Of a stretch of DNA of 6,272 nt, positions 1 to 4,488 are shown one piece after another. The DNA comes from an uncultured Oscillospiraceae bacterium (GTDB lineage Bacteria; Bacillota; Clostridia; Oscillospirales; Acutalibacteraceae). The notes beneath the pieces are model-generated. The model saw only the letters and a list, made by a program, of their open reading frames with translations. It made no database searches and was not told the origin of the DNA. The first letter of the stretch is position 1. Every line of letters begins with the position of its first letter. Made by a program: the position numbers and the translations under genes. Where the stretch lies: assembly GCA_900549945.1 (NCBI GenBank), contig URQJ01000112.1, positions 1 to 6,272 on the forward strand, in the 5' to 3' direction.

Positions 1-77
1 CGCAGCACGCGATGCTGCCCACGGACCTGATCGAAGCGCTGCCCGCGGTTTTCCGCGAAATCGAGGGCAAGTCCTGA
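1..77 (+). CDS. 3' end of a gene, probably NAD(P)H-hydrate dehydratase (partial)
   Basis: Only the last 24 complete codons and a TGA stop at 75-77 are in the window. The readable tail (bases 3-74) ends in ...LPTDLIEALPAVFREIEGKS. A (S/T)DLIEALP segment shortly before the end is what I associate with the C-terminus of the YjeF C-terminal domain, the ADP- or ATP-dependent NAD(P)H-hydrate dehydratase that repairs hydrated nicotinamide cofactors. In many Firmicutes this gene sits near acpS, alr and mazF, which fits the mazF gene that follows. Codon use is GC-rich like the right-hand flank. The reading frame is certain by its continuity into the stop. The family call comes from one short motif and could be wrong. 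Confidence 0.5.
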   Translation, partial: QHAMLPTDLIEALPAVFREIEGKS

Positions 78-83
78 TTTTCC

Positions 84-112
84 TTCACAGAATTCACACG
101 CCCGAATAAAAT
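84..112 (+). promoter_or_regulatory. Probable sigma-A promoter of mazF
   Basis: A -35 box TTCACA (84-89) and a -10 box TAAAAT (107-112) are separated by 17 bases. Each matches the consensus at 5 of 6 positions. The promoter begins 6 bases after the stop of the upstream gene, so mazF probably has its own transcript with a leader of about 80 bases. Start position is not proven. Confidence 0.5.
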
Positions 113-161
113 AGAACAGGCGCTGATCTATTTGATGTTTAAGCGTCCGCAAAACGGGCAA

Positions 162-185
162 GAATAGGATCGAAAGATCAAATTC
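162..185 (+). promoter_or_regulatory. Small hairpin directly in front of the mazF ribosome binding site
   Basis: GAAT (162-165) can pair with ATTC (182-185), and inside it GATC (168-171) with GATC (176-179), closing a GAAA tetraloop (172-175), with a 2x2 internal loop between the stems. The structure ends at the base before the GGAG Shine-Dalgarno (186-189). It could affect mazF translation or be an operator, but the stems are only 4 bp each and could be chance. Confidence 0.2.
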
Positions 186-199
186 GGAGTGTGAAAACC

Positions 200-547
200 G
201 TGAACGTACGCAGAGGAGATATTTACTACGCAGATTTGAGCCCCGTCGTGGGCAGCGAGCAGGGCGGTGTCCGCCCGGTTCTGATCGTCCAGAACGATGT
301 GGGCAACCGGTTCAGCCCGACGGTGATCGCCGCGGCGATCACAAGCCAGCGGGATAAGACGAACCTGCCGACGCACATTGCCTTGCATGCAGACCGCACC
401 GGCCTGCAAAAGGATTCCATTGTGCTGCTCGAGCAGGTCAGAACCATCGATAAGCACCGACTTAAGGAAAAGATGGGCAAGCTCGACGACGACGCCATGC
501 AGCGCGTCAATGAAGCGATCGGCATCAGCTTCGGCCTTTCTACATAG
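200..547 (+). CDS. mazF: MazF/PemK-family endoribonuclease toxin (NdoA-like)
   Basis: A 115-residue single-domain protein of the MazF/PemK family, the usual length. These toxins cut single-stranded mRNA at short sequence motifs; the B. subtilis homologue NdoA/MazF cuts at UACAU. Visible motifs are RRGDIYYADLSPVVGSEQGG near the N-terminus, GGVRPVLIVQND, NRFSPT and LLEQVRTIDK. R25 and T48 coincide with the residues needed for catalysis in the B. subtilis enzyme. I chose GTG at 200: GGAG at 186-189 is 10 bases upstream, and the protein then begins MNVRRGD, matching MIVKRGD of B. subtilis. The in-frame GTG at 191 would lie 1 base from the Shine-Dalgarno. There is no mazE-type antitoxin ORF in the 122 bases between the upstream stop and this start, and none directly downstream. 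Transcription probably starts at the 84-112 promoter and stops at the 560-612 terminator. Confidence 0.93.
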   Translation: MNVRRGDIYYADLSPVVGSEQGGVRPVLIVQNDVGNRFSPTVIAAAITSQRDKTNLPTHIALHADRTGLQKDSIVLLEQVRTIDKHRLKEKMGKLDDDAMQRVNEAIGISFGLST

Positions 548-559
548 AGGCCGGGCATA

Positions 560-612
560 AAAAGGCAAGCGCCGCCGCTCCTGAAAGCAGGAGGACGGCG
601 TTTGCCTTTTTT
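560..612 (+). terminator. Rho-independent terminator of mazF
   Basis: A 15-bp outer stem pairs 560-574 with 596-610 (one G-U pair at 569/601). An inner 6-bp stem pairs CTCCTG (578-583) with CAGGAG (588-593) around loop AAAG. A run of six T follows at 607-612. Five A at 559-563 precede the left arm, so it could also stop transcription arriving from the right. It begins 12 bases after the mazF stop. Confidence 0.9.
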
Positions 613-613
613 G

Positions 614-631
614 GAATAAAATGCTGAATTG
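614..631. repeat. Left copy of 18-bp imperfect direct repeat flanking the metal module
   Basis: GAATAAAATGCTGAATTG matches GAATAAAATGGGGAATTG at 3114-3131 in 16 of 18 positions; the copies are exactly 2,500 bases apart. This copy starts 2 bases after the T-run of the mazF terminator, where base composition changes from GC-rich to AT-rich. It may mark an insertion junction. It may also be a chance match of AT-rich words. Confidence 0.4.
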
Positions 632-651
632 ATATTTTCTTATAGAGGGAC

Positions 652-684
652 TAAGGGACGGCATTGGCAAAATACCGTCCCCTA
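652..684. repeat. Intergenic palindrome with GGGACGG/CCGTCCC arms
   Basis: GGGACGG (655-661) and CCGTCCC (675-681) form a perfect 7-bp stem around 13 bases. ATT/AAT (663-665/671-673) can extend it inward past one mismatch, and TA/TA (652-653/683-684) outward past one mismatch. No T-run follows, so it is not a standard terminator. It lies in the 613-771 gene-free stretch upstream of csoR. GGGGACGG-type palindromes recur between genes in some clostridial genomes; whether this is one copy of such a family cannot be seen from a single copy. Confidence 0.5.
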
Positions 685-708
685 ATCTTCATGTCAAAGC
701 GGTAGGTC

Positions 709-736
709 TTGACTTTCCGGAAAAAAACAGTACAAT
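709..736 (+). promoter_or_regulatory. csoR promoter
   Basis: A -35 box TTGACT (709-714, 5 of 6) and a -10 box TACAAT (731-736, 5 of 6) are separated by 16 bases. The expected start of transcription, near 743, coincides with the first base of the operator at 743-758. Confidence 0.65.
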
Positions 737-742
737 ATACAC

Positions 743-758
743 ATACCCCCAACAGTAT
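743..758 (+). promoter_or_regulatory. CsoR operator at the csoR promoter (autoregulation)
   Basis: ATACCCCCAACAGTAT is an inverted repeat (ATAC...GTAT) of 16 bp starting 7 bases after the -10 box. It has the same length, the same ATACCCC start and the same position relative to the -10 as the copA operator at 1136-1151, which argues that one regulator binds both. It is the least symmetric of the three copies, so binding may be weaker here. Confidence 0.6.
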
Positions 759-771
759 AGGAGCGTTGAAA

Positions 772-1047
772 ATGAAACAATGTATGGATGCTGAAAATCT
801 GCACCGCAGATTAAAAAAAATAATTGGACAAGTTCAGGCGATTGACAGAATGGTGGATGAGGATGTTCCCTGTGAAGATATTCTATCCCAGCTTAATGCC
901 GCTAAATCCGCATTGCATAAATGCGGACAGGTAGTGCTTGAAGGACACATTAAGCATTGTGTAAAAGACGGGATAGAGCACGGAGACGCAGACAAAACGA
1001 TTGAGGATTTTACGAAAGCGGTAGAGCGTTTCGCCAATATGGGATAA
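772..1047 (+). CDS. csoR: CsoR-family copper-sensing repressor
   Basis: A 91-residue all-helical repressor of the CsoR/RcnR (DUF156) family, the normal length. CsoR tetramers bind operator DNA without metal and let go when Cu(I) binds. The family start ...LHRRLKKIIGQVQAIDRMV (from residue 10) is clear. C34, H59 and C63 keep the 25- and 4-residue spacing of Cu(I) ligands C36/H61/C65 of Mycobacterium tuberculosis CsoR. That separates it from RcnR (final His), FrmR (no such Cys) and CstR (no His). Extra cysteines C4 and C51 are present. ATG at 772 is preferred because AGGAG (759-763) sits 8 bases upstream; an in-frame TTG at 709 is the -35 box and not a start. It has its own promoter, an operator at the transcription start and a terminator right behind, so it is a separate unit from the ATPase. 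Codons are more AT-rich than in mazF. Confidence 0.92.
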   Translation: MKQCMDAENLHRRLKKIIGQVQAIDRMVDEDVPCEDILSQLNAAKSALHKCGQVVLEGHIKHCVKDGIEHGDADKTIEDFTKAVERFANMG

Positions 1048-1059
1048 TGAGTTTTAGCC

Positions 1060-1093
1060 GAAAAGCAGTCGAAATAGACTGCTTTTCTCTTTT
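1060..1093 (+). terminator. Rho-independent terminator of csoR
   Basis: A perfect 11-bp stem pairs GAAAAGCAGTC (1060-1070) with GACTGCTTTTC (1077-1087) around loop GAAATA, followed by a T-rich tail to 1093. It lies 12 bases after the csoR stop and separates csoR from the ATPase promoter at 1100. Confidence 0.85.
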
Positions 1094-1099
1094 ACCGCC

Positions 1100-1129
1100 T
1101 TGACAAACCAATACCCCCTATGGTATTCT
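1100..1129 (+). promoter_or_regulatory. Promoter of the heavy-metal ATPase gene
   Basis: A perfect -35 box TTGACA (1100-1105) is followed after 18 bases by TATTCT (1124-1129, 4 of 6). The weak -10 and long spacer are overlapped by the operator at 1111-1126, so a bound repressor would block RNA polymerase directly. Expected transcription start is near 1136. Confidence 0.6.
1111..1126 (+). promoter_or_regulatory. CsoR operator 1 of the ATPase promoter
   Basis: ATACCCCCTATGGTAT has 5-bp inverted arms ATACC/GGTAT around 6 bases. It fills the spacer between the -35 and -10 boxes and covers the first bases of the -10. Its start is 25 bases from the start of operator 2. Confidence 0.65.
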
Positions 1130-1135
1130 GTACCT

Positions 1136-1151
1136 ATACCCCATAAGGTAT
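1136..1151 (+). promoter_or_regulatory. CsoR operator 2 of the ATPase promoter
   Basis: ATACCCCATAAGGTAT has the same ATACC/GGTAT arms and the same 6-base centre length as operator 1. It starts 7 bases after the -10 box, the same placement as the csoR operator. It ends 5 bases before the GGAGGG ribosome binding site (1157-1162). Confidence 0.65.
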
Positions 1152-1167
1152 ATAACGGAGGGCTTTG

Positions 1168-3048
1168 ATGAAATCATTTATGGGAAAAATTGAACACCTG
1201 CTTGAACTCGGCGGCACAAAAAAAGATATAACACTCCTTACTATTTCGGGCGCTGCCCTGCTTTTCAGTCTGACAGGCATATTGGATTTTCTGCCTTTCA
1301 ATATTGCTTGGGTTTCAATCATTCTGTGTGGTGTACCGATTATTTTAGAAGCGATTGTCGGACTCGTCACGGCGTTTGATATTAAAGCGGATGTGCTGGT
1401 ATCGCTTGCGCTGATTGCTTCTGTCTGTATTGGCGAGGATTTTGCGGCGGGCGAGGTTGCCTTTATTATGCAGATCGGCGCTCTGCTTGAAGATTTAACC
1501 GTAGCAAAAGCAAGAGCGGGCATTGAAAAATTAGTAAAGCTGACGCCACAGACAGCAAGAGTTGTTTCGGGCGGCGCAGAGTCGGTTATTCCTGCAAGCG
1601 AGGTGAAAATCGGAGATATTCTCCGTGTTCTTCCGGGCGAGGGAATTGCTGTTGACGGTGTTATCACTTCGGGACAAACTTCGATTGACCAAGCGGTTAT
1701 GACGGGCGAGCCTATCCCTGTCGATAAAACGGTTGGCGATGAGGTATCGAGCGGAACAGTAAACCGATTTGGCACTTTTGAAATGAGGGCAACAAAGGTT
1801 GGCGAGGACAGCTCTATTCAGCGAATGATTAGCCTTGTGCAGTCGGCGGATGCAGGTAAAGCAAAGATTGTCGGTATGGCGGACAGATGGGCAACTTGGA
1901 TTGTGGTAATCGCTCTGACTGCCGCTGCTCTGACTTGGGCGATAACGGGAGAGATTATCCGTGCGGTTACAATTCTTGTTGTGTTCTGCCCCTGCGCTTT
2001 GGTGCTTGCAACGCCTACCGCGATTATGGCGGCAATTGGCAACGCTGCGAAGCACAGCTTCCTTGTGCGTGAGGGAGACGCTTTGGAACGGCTGTCAAAG
2101 GTTTTAAAAATCACTTTTGATAAAACAGGAACGCTGACTTACGGAACGCCGAAAGTCGTTGCGGCCAAATCTCTTTCGGACAATTATACGGAACAGGACA
2201 TTTATTCTCTTGCCGCTGCTGCGGAGCAGTTTTCAGAACATCCGCTTGGAAAGGCGATTGTGAATTGTTACAAACAGCACACAGATACCCCCATTTCAAA
2301 TGCGACAGATTTTGAAATGCAGCTCGGGCGGGGCGTATGCGCTGTTGTAGATGGAAAGCGTATTCTTGCGGGCAATATAGATATGATAAGCGAGAACAAA
2401 ATAGTTTGTAAAACAAATCCTGAAATTCAAGGCTTTTTGAACAGCGGCAGCACAGTAACCTACATAGCCGCAGAAAACGAGGTTGTCGGGTATCTTATAT
2501 TATCGGATACAATTCGAAAAGAAAGCGGCGCAATGCTGAACGCCTTGCAAAGCTGCGGCGTTCAGCCCGTACTCTTGACAGGGGACAATGAGAATTCCGC
2601 AAACAGCATTGCAAAGCAGCTTAACATAAATGAGGTGTACGCCAACTGTTTGCCTGAAGATAAGCTGAAGCTGATTGAAAAATACCAAGAGGACGAACAG
2701 CCTGTTTGTATGATTGGCGATGGTATCAATGACGCTCCCGCCTTGAAAAAAGCAGCGGTTGGTATTGCAATGGGCGGGATTGGGAGCGATATTGCAGTAG
2801 ACGCAGCGGATATTGTATTGGTGGATGACGAAGTAAAGGAGCTTCCGCACTTAATATCGCTTTCCAAGCGAATGATGACTGCGATAAAGATTAACTTGAG
2901 TTTTTCGATGGGACTTAACTTTCTTGCAATCGTGCTTGCTATGACGGGGATTTTAAATCCTGTTGTCGGTGCGCTTGTTCACAATGCAGGCTCAGTGCTT
3001 GTCATTATAAATTCAGCTCTGCTGTTAAAATGGAGGAAAAGGAAATGA
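1168..3048 (+). CDS. P1B-type heavy-metal exporting ATPase (CopA-like, metal uncertain)
   Basis: A 626-residue integral membrane P-type ATPase that should export a soft metal ion from the cytoplasm at the cost of ATP. All core motifs are present: actuator TGEP (179-182), membrane CPC (274-276), phosphorylation site DKTGT (318-322), nucleotide-site HP (358-359) that marks P1B pumps, TGDN (471-474) and GDGIND (517-522). Membrane helices start near residue 25. No CxxC metal-binding (HMA) domain precedes them, so the N-terminus is short. In the last two helices the classical Cu+ signature (YN, MxxSS) is missing, and the positions of the Zn2+-pump Lys and Asp (ZntA-type) are N584 and H605 (HNAGS, 605-609). 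ATG at 1168 follows GGAGGG (1157-1162); the TTG at 1165 is too close. Two CsoR operators control it, so copper is the first guess from context. It ends in a basic tail (KWRKRK) whose codons carry the ribosome binding site of the next small gene. Confidence 0.9.
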   Translation: MKSFMGKIEHLLELGGTKKDITLLTISGAALLFSLTGILDFLPFNIAWVSIILCGVPIILEAIVGLVTAFDIKADVLVSLALIASVCIGEDFAAGEVAFIMQIGALLEDLTVAKARAGIEKLVKLTPQTARVVSGGAESVIPASEVKIGDILRVLPGEGIAVDGVITSGQTSIDQAVMTGEPIPVDKTVGDEVSSGTVNRFGTFEMRATKVGEDSSIQRMISLVQSADAGKAKIVGMADRWATWIVVIALTAAALTWAITGEIIRAVTILVVFCPCALVLATPTAIMAAIGNAAKHSFLVREGDALERLSKVLKITFDKTGTLTYGTPKVVAAKSLSDNYTEQDIYSLAAAAEQFSEHPLGKAIVNCYKQHTDTPISNATDFEMQLGRGVCAVVDGKRILAGNIDMISENKIVCKTNPEIQGFLNSGSTVTYIAAENEVVGYLILSDTIRKESGAMLNALQSCGVQPVLLTGDNENSANSIAKQLNINEVYANCLPEDKLKLIEKYQEDEQPVCMIGDGINDAPALKKAAVGIAMGGIGSDIAVDAADIVLVDDEVKELPHLISLSKRMMTAIKINLSFSMGLNFLAIVLAMTGILNPVVGALVHNAGSVLVIINSALLLKWRKRK

Positions 3049-3119
3049 TGATTTCCTTTGTCGGTCCGCTACTCGGTGCTTTGATTGCCGGCGCAGGTAT
3101 CCATTATCTTGTAGAATAA
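3045..3119 (+). CDS. 24-residue hydrophobic small protein coupled to the ATPase gene
   Basis: This short gene starts at ATG 3045, overlapping the ATPase stop as ATGA (3045-3048), and ends with TAA at 3117-3119. A perfect GGAGG (3032-3036), inside the last ATPase codons, lies 8 bases upstream; a second in-frame ATG at 3048 is possible. The product is one hydrophobic helix (FVGPLLGALIAGAGIHYLV from residue 5) with small residues at four-residue spacing (G7, G11, A15; A12, G16), the kind that packs helices together. H20 lies near one end and the C-terminus is Glu. No signal cleavage site is seen. I do not recognise a family. By context it could be a small accessory subunit of the ATPase, as the short KdpF peptide is for the Kdp pump; that role is inference. 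The strong ribosome binding site and exact overlap argue that it is translated. Confidence 0.6.
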   Translation: MMISFVGPLLGALIAGAGIHYLVE

Positions 3120-3131
3120 AATGGGGAATTG
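3114..3131. repeat. Right copy of 18-bp imperfect direct repeat
   Basis: GAATAAAATGGGGAATTG matches 614-631 in 16 of 18 positions, differing only at bases 11 and 12. It overlaps the stop of the 24-residue gene. About 130 bases of AT-rich sequence continue beyond it, so it is not exactly at the composition change near 3260. Confidence 0.4.
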
Positions 3132-3240
3132 CAAGAAATCTGCGGTTTGTCATGAAATTAAAGGGGATATTGTTGAAAAAATAATGCAAAATTTACGGGA
3201 TCTCTATTGTCTTTTCCCTTGGAGTGTGGTATCAATTTAA
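3121..3240 (+). CDS. Doubtful 39-residue ORF after the small gene
   Basis: An ATG one base after the preceding stop opens a 39-residue frame ending at TAA 3238-3240. It begins MGNCKKSAVCHEIKGDIVEK and has three cysteines (4, 10, 30) and H11, a C-x5-CH pattern that could bind metal. There is no Shine-Dalgarno, so translation would need re-initiation from the gene before it. It may also be a truncated gene start cut off near the module's edge, or chance. No terminator is evident in 3120-3270, and nothing else was recognised in this stretch apart from a weak possible promoter (TTGTCT 3207-3212, TATCAA 3230-3235) for the next gene. Confidence 0.2.
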   Translation: MGNCKKSAVCHEIKGDIVEKIMQNLRDLYCLFPWSVVSI

Positions 3241-3270
3241 GGATATACAAAACAAAGAGGAGTCGGAAGC

Positions 3271-4488
3271 ATGCTTGGATTTTTGAAAAAGAACGGCGCG
3301 GCGCTCACCGCGCTTTCTGCGGCAGCGGCGGTGTTCCTTGTCCTGATGATGTTCACCGGACAGTGGCCGTGGCGTGCGAACGACTACAACACGTATGCCC
3401 TGCAGGCGGACGCATGGCTGCACGGGCGGCTCGATCTCGGGCAGGATTACCCGTGGCTGGAGCTCGCGGTGTACGATGGAAAATACTTTGCGAGCTTCCC
3501 GCCGTTCCCGTCGTATGTGCTGCTGCCGTTTGCCGTTTTCTGCGGGGCGGATACGCCGGACCATCTGATCGCGCTTTTCACAGCGGCGCTTGCCGTTTGG
3601 TATGCGGCGGCGCTGTACCGCGAGGCGGGCGGGGAGCGCGGCGCGCTGTTTTGGGTGCTGTTTTTGTTTCTCGGCACGGGCTACGCCTACATTGCGGTCA
3701 ACGGCTACGTGTGGTTTCTCGCGCAGTCGATGTGCTTCACGCTGTCTTTGATGGCGCTGACCTACGCGCTGCGCTGCGCCGGCGGACGCGCGCTGACCCT
3801 TTGGGCCTGTGCGGTCGGCTGCCGGCCGATGGTGATCCTGTTTCTGCCGGTTCTGCTCGCGCTGCTCTGGCGCGCATGGCGTGCGGAAAATCCGGCGCCC
3901 GGGCTGGGGACGCTTCTGCGGAAAAAGCTGTACTGGTGCGCCGGGCCGGCTGTGCTTGCGGCCTCCTACCTGCTTTTGAACTTCCTGCGCTTCGGCGATG
4001 CGTTTGAGTTCGGGCACAATTATCTGCCGGAATTTGTGCGGGCGCCGCAGGGGCAGTTCAGCCTGTCGTATTTCTGGGAAAACGCCGCAAACCTGCTCCG
4101 GCTGCCGCGTTGGCAGGGCGACACGCAGCCGCTCGATTTCCCGCTGACCAACGGCATGGCATTCTGGCTTGTGAACCCGCTGCTGCCTGTGGCTGCCGCG
4201 GCGTGGGGCTGGGCTGTAAGGAAAAAGCGGCGGGAGCACCCGCTTCTGCTGTGGATGCTCCCGCCGCTCGTGCTGGCGTATATCTTTGTGCTCTGCTGCC
4301 ACCGCACGCTCGGCGGCTGGCAGTTCGGCGACCGCTATCTGCTCGACGTGATGCCGTGGATCTTCTGCGGGCTGGTGCTCTGGAAGCCGAAGGGCCCGCG
4401 CTTTGGGAATGTGTGCGTTCCGCTGTTTGCCCTCGGCGCGGCGGTCAATTTCGCCGGGACAATTCAGGTCTACAGCCTTTGGAGCTGA
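3271..4488 (+). CDS. Polytopic membrane protein, probable GT-C type glycosyltransferase
   Basis: A 405-residue integral membrane protein with about nine to eleven hydrophobic helices. The first (residues 9-28) is followed by a loop with ANDYNTYALQADAWLHGRL (from residue 36). An acidic residue (here D38, perhaps D47) in the first outside loop after helix 1 is typical of GT-C glycosyltransferases, which take sugars from polyprenyl phosphates. An aromatic DYPWLELAVYDGKYFASFPP segment follows. No exact family is recognised, so the acceptor and sugar are unknown; it might serve cell-surface glycan or lipid modification. GAGGAG (3257-3262) lies 8 bases before the ATG. Codons are GC-rich, in sharp contrast to the metal module just before it. 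The stop TGA (4486-4488) directly abuts the stop of the convergent gene, with no room for a terminator between them. Confidence 0.75.
   Translation: MLGFLKKNGAALTALSAAAAVFLVLMMFTGQWPWRANDYNTYALQADAWLHGRLDLGQDYPWLELAVYDGKYFASFPPFPSYVLLPFAVFCGADTPDHLIALFTAALAVWYAAALYREAGGERGALFWVLFLFLGTGYAYIAVNGYVWFLAQSMCFTLSLMALTYALRCAGGRALTLWACAVGCRPMVILFLPVLLALLWRAWRAENPAPGLGTLLRKKLYWCAGPAVLAASYLLLNFLRFGDAFEFGHNYLPEFVRAPQGQFSLSYFWENAANLLRLPRWQGDTQPLDFPLTNGMAFWLVNPLLPVAAAAWGWAVRKKRREHPLLLWMLPPLVLAYIFVLCCHRTLGGWQFGDRYLLDVMPWIFCGLVLWKPKGPRFGNVCVPLFALGAAVNFAGTIQVYSLWS

Noticed and set aside
104..112. A third copy of GAATAAAAT, the first 9 bases of the direct repeat
   Set aside because: It is only the first half of the 18-mer and is explained by the mazF -10 box; it does not extend further. 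It does show that the AT-rich half of the repeat can arise by chance.
191..199. GTG at 191 as the mazF start
   Set aside because: Only one base separates it from GGAG, and the B. subtilis homologue aligns from the GTG at 200.
709..771. An N-terminal extension of csoR from TTG at 709
   Set aside because: The TTG is the -35 box; the extension would cover the promoter and operator, has no Shine-Dalgarno, and does not match the CsoR family start.
1134..1775. A 213-codon minus-strand open frame opposite the ATPase gene
   Set aside because: Ser/Thr/Pro-rich shadow without recognisable domains; the opposite strand encodes a complete P1B-ATPase with all motifs.
3197..3220. A hairpin GGGA...TCCC that might end the ATPase transcript
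   Set aside because: Only 4 bp with a long loop and no T-run after it; not a credible terminator.
3232..4302. A 356-codon minus-strand open frame opposite the GT-C gene
   Set aside because: Its Arg/Gln/Pro-rich composition without domains is typical of the complement of a GC-rich membrane-protein gene; the plus-strand frame has a ribosome binding site and membrane helices.
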